64,000 nucleotides of DNA from Sphingomonas asaccharolytica NBRC 15499 (GTDB lineage: Bacteria; Pseudomonadota; Alphaproteobacteria; Sphingomonadales; Sphingomonadaceae): NCBI RefSeq assembly GCF_001598355.1, contig NZ_BCYU01000011.1, positions 1 through 64,000 of the forward strand. Direction: 5' to 3'. The position numbers and the translations under genes were made by a program. Position 1 is the stretch's first letter; every line of letters starts with the position of its first letter. Shown here piece after piece: positions 16,979-24,910 of the stretch. The notes beneath the pieces were generated by a model, which saw only the letters and a list, made by a program, of their open reading frames with translations, ran no database searches and was not told the DNA's origin.

Positions 16979-17724
16979 CACGCCGCCGCAGGCGCCGTGC
17001 GCGCCGGACGCGCCGAGTTGAGCGGCGCGGTTGGACCACGCTCGCCCTTTTCGCCGCATTGTTCGTGCTCGTGCTCGCCGTGCTCCATTTCCGCAACCGG
17101 CCGCAAGATCTGCCCTGGACTCCGCTCGATCTCGGCCAGCCGGTCGGGCTGTTCACCGGGAGCAAACTCGCCGCGCTCGACGCCGATTATCCGCAATGCC
17201 GCGCGCTGCTGGAACGTGCCGGCGTCCACTTCGCCGAACTCGAGCCGATCGAGAAAGGACAATGCGGCTATGCCGATGCCGTGCGGCTCGATCCCGGCGG
17301 CGCCCGCGCGATTGGGTTCGATCCGGCCAAGCCGGGCATGGCATGCTCGGTCGCCGCGGCGCTATCGATGTGGGAATGGAATGTCGTCCAGCCCGCCGCC
17401 TTGCGCCATTTCGGCAGCCGGGTCGCGACGTTCGACCATTTCGGAACCTATAATTGCCGCCCGATCGCGGGCAGTACGCATCTCAGCCAGCATTCCTATG
17501 CGCGAGCGATCGACATTGCCGGGTTTGTGCTGGCGGATGGACGGCGGATCACGGTCGCGCGCGACTGGCAGGGGGATGACGAAAAAGCGGGATTCCTGCG
17601 CGAGGTTCGCGATGGCGCGTGCGGGCTGTTCTCGACCACCTTGTCGCCTGACTATAACGCCGCGCATCACGACCATCTGCATCTCGACGAGCAGCCGCGC
17701 GGCGGGTGGCGGGCCTGTCGCTGA
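16975..17724 (+). CDS. Extensin-like C-terminal domain protein, membrane anchored
   Basis: A protein of 249 residues starting at an ATG overlapping the Nudix stop. A very Arg-rich N-terminus is followed by one membrane helix (TLALFAALFVLVLAVLHF), so the rest is periplasmic. The domain matches the bacterial extensin-like family: CGYADAVRL, MACSVAAALSMWEWNVVQPAA, FGTYNCRPIAGSTHLSQHSYARAIDIAGF, and the C-terminal HHDHLHLDEQPR. The His/Asp arrangement (S-x-H-x-x-A-x-A-x-D … H-x-H-x-D) resembles Zn peptidases of the VanY/MepA type, suggesting cell-wall binding or cleavage. Function is not established. Confidence 0.83.
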   Translation: MTRRRRRRARRTRRVERRGWTTLALFAALFVLVLAVLHFRNRPQDLPWTPLDLGQPVGLFTGSKLAALDADYPQCRALLERAGVHFAELEPIEKGQCGYADAVRLDPGGARAIGFDPAKPGMACSVAAALSMWEWNVVQPAALRHFGSRVATFDHFGTYNCRPIAGSTHLSQHSYARAIDIAGFVLADGRRITVARDWQGDDEKAGFLREVRDGACGLFSTTLSPDYNAAHHDHLHLDEQPRGGWRACR

Positions 17725-17751
17725 GCAGCGTCGGGCCCGCCTTAAGGGAGT

Positions 17752-18306
17752 TCAGTTAGGCAAAGCCGCCGAGGTGTCGACCTTTTCGACCCAGGCCGGG
17801 AAGAAGCTCGGCTGGCGGTTCGACCAGCCGGACGCGGTCGCCGCGGCCTCGCTGATCGACTGCAGCAGCTTGCGCCGCAGATCGGGATGAAGGTGCGGCA
17901 GTGCCGCCGCCGCGCAGAAGGCGCCGGGCAGCCATGGCCGGACCTCGGCACCGATCAGGCGCTCGTAGAGGAAGCGATAAGCCGAGAAGGTCGTCAGCCG
18001 TCCCTGCCCCAGGTCGAACGCGCTGACCGTGATCAGCGGCGCCATGAAAATCTCGACCGAGTCGAGGCCGCTATCGTCAGGGACGATCGTGCGGATCTCG
18101 TCGAGCCGGTCATAGACACGCGCCTGGGCACGAATCGATGCCGCCTCCACGGTATCGCGCGACCAGCGCGACAGCGCGTCCTCACGCTCCAGCCCGACAT
18201 CCAGGCTACGGCGCACATAACGTTGCGTCGCTGCTGAAAAGCCCGCGAATTCTTTAATTTCGGCCAATGTCATCGCGCCGTCGGCCGGTCTCTTACTGGC
18301 ACTCAT
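17752..18306 (-). CDS. Conserved hypothetical protein (sphingomonad type)
   Basis: A protein of 184 residues starting MSASKRPADGAMTLAEIKEF, with ATG 18306 placed 8 bases behind a GGGTGGGG run (a GTG three codons upstream is possible). It is soluble and helix-rich, with no signal or membrane segment. The C-terminus has FFPAWVEKVDTSAALPN. I recall similar proteins annotated as an uncharacterised DUF family in Sphingomonas but cannot assign a function. It is a monocistronic reverse-strand gene. Confidence 0.65.
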   Translation of the reverse strand: MSASKRPADGAMTLAEIKEFAGFSAATQRYVRRSLDVGLEREDALSRWSRDTVEAASIRAQARVYDRLDEIRTIVPDDSGLDSVEIFMAPLITVSAFDLGQGRLTTFSAYRFLYERLIGAEVRPWLPGAFCAAAALPHLHPDLRRKLLQSISEAAATASGWSNRQPSFFPAWVEKVDTSAALPN

Positions 18307-18497
18307 CTCGAACACCCCACCCGCTTACCAATGGAAGGGCATGATGCGCTCATATGGTTAACGCCATGCTTAACGCCTCGTCGCCCTGCGTTAAGCATGG
18401 AATCATAGACCGTGCTGCGGCGCAACAAAGTTTGCGACGAAGCGAGCTCTACGCGCAGATCGGTAGGAAAGTGAGGGTTTTGGGCAACGCTTTGTTA

Positions 18498-18526
18498 CGC
18501 AACCGGCGTCGGGAACGCCGGTTGCG
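18498..18526 (-). terminator. Strong hairpin, probable terminator
   Basis: A perfect 12-base stem (CGCAACCGGCGT, 18498-18509) pairs with 18515-18526 around a five-base loop. It lies just past the stop of the reverse-strand small acidic protein gene. The following U-tract on that strand is short, so termination strength is uncertain. Confidence 0.65.
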
Positions 18527-18537
18527 GGATCCGCGGA

Positions 18538-18825
18538 TCAGCTGTCTTCCTGACGCTCCGCCTCTGCGGCTGCGTCGAAGCCCGAGGATTTGGGCGGCTC
18601 ACCCTTGTCGCCCGGCTGCGTCGCGGAGGGCGGGTCGGACGCATCCATCGATTCGTCAAGCCCGCGATCGAGCTTGGCGTCCTCATTCTCCGGATTCTTC
18701 TCGAGCCGCTTTTCGATCGATTTGTCCTGCCCGGCGTCCTGACGAGGGTCCTGCGCGACTTGCTCGACGCTATCGCCCTGCCGATCATTTTCCAGGTCGC
18801 GGTCGGTCGCTTGATTGTCGGTCAC
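18538..18825 (-). CDS. Small, highly charged hydrophilic protein behind a stress promoter
   Basis: A protein of 95 residues beginning at GTG 18825 with TAGGAGG five bases upstream. It is dominated by Asp, Glu, Gln, Asn and Lys (for example DRDLENDRQGDSVEQVAQDP), with almost no hydrophobic core, so it is probably disordered. No domain is recognised. An EcfG-type promoter lies 47-72 bases upstream, suggesting general stress induction; disordered hydrophilic proteins of this kind are often desiccation or osmotic-stress protectants, which is only an inference here. Confidence 0.75.
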   Translation of the reverse strand: MTDNQATDRDLENDRQGDSVEQVAQDPRQDAGQDKSIEKRLEKNPENEDAKLDRGLDESMDASDPPSATQPGDKGEPPKSSGFDAAAEAERQEDS

Positions 18826-18871
18826 GTCACCCTCCTACACGGCCATCACCGGCCTGATGTTACGCAAGCAA

Positions 18872-18897
18872 AACGTCTGGGCGACGAGGGATGTTCC
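18872..18897 (-). promoter_or_regulatory. EcfG-type general stress promoter
   Basis: Read on the reverse strand: GGAAC (18897-18893), a 17-base spacer, then CGTT (18875-18872). This matches the alphaproteobacterial EcfG consensus exactly. Transcription would begin near 18865, about 40 bases before the GTG of the small acidic protein. Confidence 0.7.
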
Positions 18898-18931
18898 AAC
18901 GAAAAGGCCTGGCGGATCGCTCCGCCGGGCC
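18898..18931 (-). terminator. Rho-independent terminator of the Bax inhibitor-1 gene
   Basis: An 11-base stem (18906-18916 with 18921-18931, one G-T pair, loop TCGC) is followed on the reverse strand by CCTTTTCGTT. It sits 27 bases past the stop of the BI-1 gene and directly before the EcfG promoter. Confidence 0.8.
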
Positions 18932-18957
18932 CGTTTCGTGTCGCTGTCGTTTGCCGG

Positions 18958-19710
18958 TTAGTTGCGGCTCGAGCCGAACAGCCGGAGAACGAATAGGAAC
19001 ATGTTGATGAAGTCGATATAGAGGCTGAGCGCTGCCATGATCTTGGCGCGTCCCTCATCCGCAGTCCCAGCGACGTAGCTGTAAATCGCCTTGGTCCTCT
19101 GCGTGTGCCACGCGGTGAGGGCAGCGAAGATCAGCACGCCAACGACGCTGATGACCTTCTCCATCGCCCCCGAGTGGAGCAGCAACTGGTTGACCAGCAT
19201 CGCAACGATGATGCCGATTACGCCAACGATCATGAACGACCCGACTGCCGTCAAATCCCGCTTAGTCGTGTAACCGTACAGGCTCAGTCCCGCGAAGCCC
19301 GCCGCTGTGGCGAAGAACGCGCCGGCGATCGACGAAGCGGTATAGGCGATGAAAATCGTCGAGAGCGACGCGCCGAGCAAGGTCGCATACGTCCAGAACA
19401 GCGCCTGAAGCGTGCCCGCCGACATCCGCGACTGACCAAAGCTCATCGCGAAGACGATGCCGACCGGCGCCAGCGCGACGATCCAGCCGAGCGGCGACAA
19501 ACCGCGCGTCTGCATGTTGATCAGCACCTGCCACGCGCCCGAATAGGCGACGCCCATCGCGACGACGCCCGTCAACAGCACGGCCGAAGCCATATAATTA
19601 TAGACCGACAGCATGTACGATCGCAGCCCCGCGTCGTACACGGCGCCGCGCGCGTCCGTTGCCACGCCGAAGGGCGCTGCGCCGGACCGGGGATCAGACC
19701 AATTGGCCAT
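18958..19710 (-). CDS. Bax inhibitor-1/YccA family membrane protein
   Basis: A protein of 250 residues starting at ATG 19710 with AAGGAG upstream; a longer reverse-strand frame reaching 20040 overlaps thpR and is not credible. Seven membrane segments can be traced, beginning YMLSVYNYMASAVLLTGVVA and ending FINMFLFVLRLFGSSRN, with the family signature region ALSLYIDFINMF at the C-terminus. BI-1/YccA proteins are inner-membrane pH-sensitive calcium-leak or FtsH-modulating proteins. It is monocistronic with its own terminator. Confidence 0.92.
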   Translation of the reverse strand: MANWSDPRSGAAPFGVATDARGAVYDAGLRSYMLSVYNYMASAVLLTGVVAMGVAYSGAWQVLINMQTRGLSPLGWIVALAPVGIVFAMSFGQSRMSAGTLQALFWTYATLLGASLSTIFIAYTASSIAGAFFATAAGFAGLSLYGYTTKRDLTAVGSFMIVGVIGIIVAMLVNQLLLHSGAMEKVISVVGVLIFAALTAWHTQRTKAIYSYVAGTADEGRAKIMAALSLYIDFINMFLFVLRLFGSSRN

Positions 19711-19841
19711 CGAAAACTCCTTTGCCCGGCCACAACGGCCGGATGCGGCCAATATCGTTGGTCCTGGTGCGCTATTCAAGCGAAACACGACACCCAGCAA
19801 CATTCGGAAACAATCGGCAAATGAGTTAAGGCCGTCGGACC

Positions 19842-20384
19842 ATGCATCGCCTGTTCGTCGCGCTCCGTCCGCCGCCCGACATCCGCCGCCGTCTGACCGA
19901 ACCGATGGGCGGCGTGCCGCACGCGCGCTGGCAGGATGACGAGCAGCTCCATTTGACCATCCGCTATATCGGCAAGGTCGACCGGCCGATGACCGAAGAC
20001 GTCGCGCTGGCGCTGGGGCAGGTCCATGCCGCCTCGCCACGCGTGGCGATCCATGGTGTCGGCGCGTTCGACAAGAAGGGGCGAGTCGACGCTTTATGGG
20101 CGGGCATCACGCCGCACGACGACCTGGCGCGATTGCACAAGAAGGTCGACCAGGCGCTGGTCCGGCTGGGCCTGGCGCCCGAGGGACGTGCCTATCTGCC
20201 GCACGTCACGCTCGCCCGCATTCCGCGCAGCGCCGGCGTCGGGCCGACGATCGAGCGCTGGATCGCCGATCATGCGGCGTTTTCGAGCGAGCCGTTCGAG
20301 TTCGGGCATTTGACGCTCTACGAAAGCCATCTGACCGGTGAAGGCGCGCGGTACGAACCGGTCGCGCGCTGGGCGCTGGATTGA
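19842..20384 (+). CDS. thpR: RNA 2',3'-cyclic phosphodiesterase
   Basis: A protein of 180 residues in the 2H phosphoesterase superfamily. Both catalytic HxTx motifs are present at the expected spacing: HLTIRYIG (about residue 42) and HVTLARI (about 124). The N-terminus MHRLFVALRPPPDIRRRL is typical. It opens 2',3'-cyclic phosphate ends of RNA to 2'-phosphates and can ligate tRNA halves in vitro. It is a single gene divergent from the BI-1 gene. Confidence 0.92.
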   Translation: MHRLFVALRPPPDIRRRLTEPMGGVPHARWQDDEQLHLTIRYIGKVDRPMTEDVALALGQVHAASPRVAIHGVGAFDKKGRVDALWAGITPHDDLARLHKKVDQALVRLGLAPEGRAYLPHVTLARIPRSAGVGPTIERWIADHAAFSSEPFEFGHLTLYESHLTGEGARYEPVARWALD

Positions 20385-20591
20385 GGCGCTCACGTCAACC
20401 CCCGAGCGAGCGGGATGACATCTTAAACGCATCGACCACACCTTCAATTCGTCATGCCGGGCTTGTCCCGGCATCCACAGGGCAGCTAAGCCCGTTCATC
20501 TAGTCTCCTGTCCCGCGCTTGCGGCCCGGTGGACCCCGGCACAAGGCCGGGGTGACGGCTGGGGGTTAGACGCGGGGACGCCGTCCAAACC
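20385..20591. repeat. REP-like palindromes between convergent genes
   Basis: This spacer between thpR and sodC contains two inverted copies of a REP-type unit of the form GTCAYSCCGGSCTTGT…: 20451-20478 (stem ATGCCGGG/CCCGGCAT, loop CTTGT) and 20529-20556 on the opposite strand (stem CCCCGGC/GCCGGGG, loop ACAAG). The same family occurs at 30829-30994. The hairpins probably also end both converging transcripts. Confidence 0.8.
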
Positions 20592-21128
20592 CTATTCCTT
20601 GGCCAGCACGCCGCAGGCGACCCGCGCGCCGCTATTGCCCGACGGATCGGTCTTCAAATCGTCGGCCGCCGCATGGATCACCATCGCCGCTCCATCTGCA
20701 TCCATCAGCGCGTCGAAGCTCGCGGCCGCCAGCCGCGTGGTCAGCGTGCCGCGTCCGTCGGCGCCGATCATCAAATTGGGCATATCGCCTTCGTGCGGGC
20801 CCTGCGGGTTCATCGATCCGTGCTTCATGTTGGTCGGGTTCCAATGCCCGCCCGCGCTGGCGAAATCAGGGCCCTCGCATTTGCCGACCGTATGAAGATG
20901 GGCGCCGTGCATTCCGGGCGGCAGATCGCTTGCATCGACCGACACGCTCAGGCCGCCGTCGACCTCGCGCACCGTCACCTTGCCGACTTGCTTGCCCGCC
21001 GCGGTCATCAGGGTCGCGGTCGCGATCCGTCCCGCCGCCACGGGCGGGGTTTCCGTGCTCGTCCCGTTTGCCGTGCATCCCGCCAGCATCACCGGTGCGA
21101 CCGCCATCATCGCCGCCAGTCCGCGCAT
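20592..21128 (-). CDS. sodC: Cu/Zn superoxide dismutase, lipoprotein
   Basis: A protein of 178 residues from ATG 21128, behind GGGAGA. The signal ends in a lipobox (MLAGC). Copper and zinc ligands are visible: HGAHLHTVGKC, FASAGGHWNP, HEGDMPNL and MVIHAAADD, with the second disulfide cysteine in ARVACGVL. It dismutates superoxide in the periplasm. It is convergent with thpR and divergent from the DUF4403 gene; the real start is well downstream of a longer frame reaching 21230. Confidence 0.92.
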   Translation of the reverse strand: MRGLAAMMAVAPVMLAGCTANGTSTETPPVAAGRIATATLMTAAGKQVGKVTVREVDGGLSVSVDASDLPPGMHGAHLHTVGKCEGPDFASAGGHWNPTNMKHGSMNPQGPHEGDMPNLMIGADGRGTLTTRLAAASFDALMDADGAAMVIHAAADDLKTDPSGNSGARVACGVLAKE

Positions 21129-21262
21129 CCCGTTTCTCCCTGTGGTCCGATCGCGACAAGTATCGGCGCGGCGGGATTGTTCCGCAAGCGTTGCGCGGCG
21201 GCGATTTTGCTCGCGGCCCGACCGCTCCATGCTATCGGAGCAGCGAACAGGGAGGACGAATT

Positions 21263-22765
21263 ATGCGCGGCAAGTGGTTGCTGTTGCTCACGATCGCGCT
21301 GGCGGCATGCAGCCGCGACCATAACGATCCGCGGCCGCCACGGGTCGATTCGGCGCCGGTGATGCCAAAGCTCGCTTCCACTTTGGTCGTGCCGGTCGAC
21401 GTGCGGCTCGCCGACCTGGAGAGCGAGCTCAACCGCGCCACGCCGCAGACGCTATGGTCGATCGACCAGCGCGAGGAGAAATGCGTGCCGGCGCAACGCC
21501 TGACCGCCTGTGCGATCAAGCGCAAGGACGGCAGCTGCCGGATCGGCATCAAGAAGCTGAAAGTCACGCCCGACCTGTCGTGCCGCATCGTCGGCCAGGT
21601 AACGCGCGGGCGCATCGCGCTGGGCGGTAGCGGGGGCAATATCGTCATCACCTTGCCGGTCCGCGCCACGGTCAGCGCGCAGGATGTCGGCGGGATCATC
21701 AAGCGCGAGACCGCGACCGGCGCCGCCAGCGTCCGCGCGGTGGCCAAGCTCGGCATGACTCGCGCCTGGCAGCCGACCGCGACGGTGCGCATCGCCTATG
21801 ACTGGACCAACCCGCCCGGGGTCACGATCCTGGGCAAGCGCATCACCTTCGTCAGCAAGGCCGATGCGAAACTGGCGGGCGTGATCGCCGGGCTGGAACG
21901 CAGCCTGCCACAGCAACTCGCCAAGGTTCAGGTGCGCGACAAGGTGGCGGCGGCCTGGCGCGGGGCGTTCAGCACCCTGCTGCTCAATCGCGATAAGCCG
22001 CCGGTGTGGATGCGCGTCACCCCGCAGCGGCTGGGGGTACAGGGCTATAGCGTGCAGGGCCGCAACCTGCTGCTGACCATCGCGGCGGAAGCGAATGCGG
22101 AGACGTTTGTCGGGATCAAGCCCGACGCGCCGCCACCCGCGCCGCTACCCCCCGCCTCTCCCCGGATCGGGCAGCGCGGGCTCAGGTTCAACATTCCGGT
22201 GCTCGCCGATTATGGCGAGCTGGAGCCGGTGGTCGAACGCGCGCTGGCCAAGCGCGCCGCGCGCGGCATCACTCTGCCCAAGCTCGGGGCGGTCGACGTC
22301 AAGTTCGGCGACGTGACGATCTACGCGACCGACAATGGCCGGCTGGCGGTCGGCGTGCCGGTTCGCGCGAAGTTGCAGAGCGGCTATCTCGGCGAGCGGC
22401 GCGGCGAGGTCTGGCTGACCGGCCTGCCGTTCAACGAACCCGATTCCGAAGTGATCCGGGTCGATGCCCTGCAGATCAAGACGCGCAGCGACAGCAAGGC
22501 GGTCGACCTGCTGGTCGCCTTGTTCACCGATCCCGATACGATCGGCTCGATCCAGGCCGCGCTGACCGAGAATTTCGCCAAGGATTACGACCATGTCCTG
22601 ACCGCGGCGCGGCGCGCGCTGGCCGAGCGGCGCGAGGGCGATTTCCAGCTCTCCGCCAAGATCGACGAGGTCCATCATGGGCGGATCATGGTGACCGGAG
22701 CGGGCCTGTTCCTGGCGGTCGAGGCGCGCGGAGCGGCGAGCGTCCTGTATCGCCCGCGGCGGTGA
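21263..22765 (+). CDS. DUF4403 family lipoprotein
   Basis: A protein of 500 residues from ATG 21263 with GGGAGG seven bases upstream. The signal ends in a lipobox (ALAAC). The body has repeated beta-rich segments such as STLVVPVDVRLADLESELN, DLSCRIVGQVTRGRIALGG and RGLRFNIPVLADYGELEPVV, as in the DUF4403 family, whose fold is thought to resemble lipid-binding BPI/TULIP proteins. Function is unknown; an outer-membrane or periplasmic lipid role is plausible. Confidence 0.8.
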   Translation: MRGKWLLLLTIALAACSRDHNDPRPPRVDSAPVMPKLASTLVVPVDVRLADLESELNRATPQTLWSIDQREEKCVPAQRLTACAIKRKDGSCRIGIKKLKVTPDLSCRIVGQVTRGRIALGGSGGNIVITLPVRATVSAQDVGGIIKRETATGAASVRAVAKLGMTRAWQPTATVRIAYDWTNPPGVTILGKRITFVSKADAKLAGVIAGLERSLPQQLAKVQVRDKVAAAWRGAFSTLLLNRDKPPVWMRVTPQRLGVQGYSVQGRNLLLTIAAEANAETFVGIKPDAPPPAPLPPASPRIGQRGLRFNIPVLADYGELEPVVERALAKRAARGITLPKLGAVDVKFGDVTIYATDNGRLAVGVPVRAKLQSGYLGERRGEVWLTGLPFNEPDSEVIRVDALQIKTRSDSKAVDLLVALFTDPDTIGSIQAALTENFAKDYDHVLTAARRALAERREGDFQLSAKIDEVHHGRIMVTGAGLFLAVEARGAASVLYRPRR

Positions 22766-22846
22766 GTGGGGGTCCAACGGGAGGCAGGCCGAGAAGCTGG
22801 AGCCTCAATCCGATGCGGTAGTCCGCCACGGAGCTTGACCGTCACG

Positions 22847-23572
22847 TTATCGGATCGCCACCGACCCTTCCCCGCTGGCCTCGCCGCTAGCCGAAAGCTG
22901 CGCGGCGGCCGCCCTGCGCTCTTCCCCGCGGCGTCTCGCGCGCTGGCCGTAGAGGAAGGTCCATAGCGTCAGCGCGCCCATCGTGGCGTAGCCGACGATC
23001 GGTCCGACGATCAGATAGGTGCGGATGGTCAGTGCGAAGACCAGCGCCACCGACACCGCGACATTGGCGAGCAGGCCCAGGCCCCACACCAGGGTCATCA
23101 CCGTCATCGTCCGGCGGAAACCGGCATGGACCTGGAGCGCCTCGAACGCCTGCGCCTCGTCCTCCGACTTGCGCCGCATGCTCGCCCGCGCGAGCTGGTA
23201 GATCAGCGGCTTGCCGATCAGCGCCGAGCCGAGAAAGACGAGCCCGATGATCCCGGTGACGAGGTTCTCGCGCAGCTGGAGGAACTTGGCCCCGCCGCCG
23301 CCGATCATCGCCAGCAGCGACAGCACGATGCCGGCCACCACCAGCACCGACAGCGCATCGACCCGGCGATGACGCGCGAACTCGACCAGGCTCCACGCGA
23401 TCGGCGGCGCCGACGACGCAAGCAGCGCGCGCACCTCGCCGAGCGGGGCTTCGGCGTAGGAATAGATCACGAAGGGCAGGATGAAATTGACCAGCGCCTC
23501 GACGAGGACGTGGGCGCCGTTGGTGCGCAGGTGGGAGAAGAGGCGAGTAATCGGCTTTGTTTCGGTATTCAC
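22847..23572 (-). CDS. VC0807-like membrane protein
   Basis: A protein of 241 residues with about six membrane segments. It begins MNTETKPITRLFSHLRTN and then HVLVEALVNFILPFVIYSY; later segments include LSVLVVAGIVLSLLAM and YLIVGPIVGYATMGALTLW. The intermediate loop KFLQLRENLVTGIIGLVFLG matches the VC0807 family, which has no assigned function. The C-terminus is a basic tail rich in Arg, Glu and Ala. It is convergent with the DUF4403 gene. Confidence 0.75.
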   Translation of the reverse strand: MNTETKPITRLFSHLRTNGAHVLVEALVNFILPFVIYSYAEAPLGEVRALLASSAPPIAWSLVEFARHRRVDALSVLVVAGIVLSLLAMIGGGGAKFLQLRENLVTGIIGLVFLGSALIGKPLIYQLARASMRRKSEDEAQAFEALQVHAGFRRTMTVMTLVWGLGLLANVAVSVALVFALTIRTYLIVGPIVGYATMGALTLWTFLYGQRARRRGEERRAAAAQLSASGEASGEGSVAIR

Positions 23573-23661
23573 GCAGGCGTCCTTGCTGTCCGCGCAAGGA
23601 TAGGGCCGTAGACGAATGGGACAAGACGGCTGGCGAGAGCGTCACCGCGAACAGGCAGTGG

Positions 23662-23991
23662 CCGGGCAACGGGCTTGCAAGGCTCGGCAAATACGGTCAG
23701 CCTGCCTGCGGGGAGGACCGTCCAATGATCGGCAAGTATAGCCTGTTGCAAATTGCACTGTTCGTGTTCGGGCTCGTGTCCTGCCTGCTTTATCCGCTAT
23801 CGATCGTCTGGCCGTCGGGCTGGTCGTGGCACGCCGGAGCGCCGATGGCGTCGCATTATTTCATGATGATCGTCGGCGTGTACGCGACGCTGGGCGTCTT
23901 CCTGATGCTCGCGGCGCGCAATCCCGCCGCCAATGCCTCGCTGATCTGGTTCGCGGTGGTGTCGAGCGCGGTGCATGCGCTGATCATGGCG
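23662..23991 (+). repeat. Direct repeat, copy A (matches 26922-27252)
   Basis: About 330 bases covering the 63-base leader and first 89 codons of the membrane gene at 23725. It is nearly identical to a segment 3.26 kb downstream in the same orientation, including the ribosome site region GCCTGCCTGCGGGGAGGA. Similarity ends abruptly after the ATCATGGCG of HALIMA. Confidence 0.85.
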
Positions 23992-24114
23992 GTGCAAGCC
24001 GCCGGCGATCCGATGCAGCACGGCCACCTGCTCGGCGACGTGCCGGCGTTGTTGATGGTGGCGGTGGTGCTTGGGGGATTGATGGTGACGCAGGGGCGGC
24101 GCCTCAGCGCTTAA
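23725..24114 (+). CDS. Four-helix membrane protein (DUF6632-like), intact copy
   Basis: A protein of 129 residues from ATG 23725, behind GGGGAGGA. It has about four membrane helices: LLQIALFVFGLVSCLLYPL, SHYFMMIVGVYATLGVFLML, SLIWFAVVSSAVHALIMA and LLMVAVVLGGLMV. I recognise it as similar to a small uncharacterised family found in proteobacteria (possibly DUF6632); no function is known. A truncated paralogue lies at 26986. The ending HGHLLGDVPALLMVAVV contains a His-rich loop missing from that copy. Confidence 0.75.
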   Translation: MIGKYSLLQIALFVFGLVSCLLYPLSIVWPSGWSWHAGAPMASHYFMMIVGVYATLGVFLMLAARNPAANASLIWFAVVSSAVHALIMAVQAAGDPMQHGHLLGDVPALLMVAVVLGGLMVTQGRRLSA

Positions 24115-24208
24115 TCGCACGCGTCTAGCCTCAAACCCAGACGCCGGGCCGTCGCGGAACAGCGGCCAGACAGCTGATGTGCTCCATGCCGCGGCAGATG
24201 TAGGTCAG

Positions 24209-24730
24209 TTACCGAGCAGGCTGGTGATCCTTGACCCATTCCTTCGGGTCTTTGTCGACAGGTGTCACACCCGTGATGTGATCGGCCTCGAACGAGGCGA
24301 AACGGATGCCCAGCGCATGGCGCTCCTCGACGCTGGCGTGGCGACGGAAATCGGTCAGTCCTTGCCGCTCCTCTTCCGCCATGTGCTTGCTGTTCGCCTC
24401 GTTGCACTTGCCGACCGCCGCGAACCAGTCGGCGCTGCCAACCGCATGCTTGTCTACTTCCTCGCCGGTGTCGCGGATCTCGTTATGGTCCTCGATCGCA
24501 TCCTCGGTTTCGTCGGCCGCGCTGTCGGCGTCGTTTCCGCCGGTGCCGATCTCCATCAAGCGCGGATAGAAGAAGCGCTCCTCCGCCTCCGCATGCGAAT
24601 CCAGCAGGTTACGCAGTCGCTTCCAGATCGCACCCAATGCCACCTTGTCGCTCGCATCGATCTGTTCGATCAGCGAGAATAGTTTGCGCTGCTCGGCATG
24701 CTCGTCGAGGATCAACTGCGTAATGTCCAT
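24209..24730 (-). CDS. Hemerythrin-domain protein
   Basis: A protein of 173 residues from ATG 24730 (MDITQLILDEHAEQRKLF). Hemerythrin-type His/Glu ligands are spread over helices: LDEHAEQRKLF, LLDSHAEAEERFFYPRL, DAIEDHNEIRDTGEEVDKH and SKHMAEEERQGL. Such proteins bind a di-iron centre and oxygen, or act in iron or redox storage and stress response. A C-terminal extension of about 40 residues (HITGVTPVDKDPKEWVKDH) lies outside the domain. It is monocistronic. Confidence 0.88.
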   Translation of the reverse strand: MDITQLILDEHAEQRKLFSLIEQIDASDKVALGAIWKRLRNLLDSHAEAEERFFYPRLMEIGTGGNDADSAADETEDAIEDHNEIRDTGEEVDKHAVGSADWFAAVGKCNEANSKHMAEEERQGLTDFRRHASVEERHALGIRFASFEADHITGVTPVDKDPKEWVKDHQPAR

Positions 24731-24910
24731 GAGGGCTGGTTCCTTTGTTTCGGCATCAACGCCCGGCGATCGATTAGGCCGCAAAGCTTCTTGCGAGCCA
24801 GGGACGTGGGCGCACAGGCCCGCCCCACTTGGGTTCAGTTCGGCGCGATTGAGACATTGCGTTTTGCCCGAAGGCGGTCAGGATGAGAAAAACCGCCTTG
24901 GAGCAACAAC

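Noticed and set aside
20385-20591. CRISPR-like repeats
   Set aside because: The palindromes are few, unevenly spaced and inverted, with no regular spacers or cas genes; they are REP-type units.
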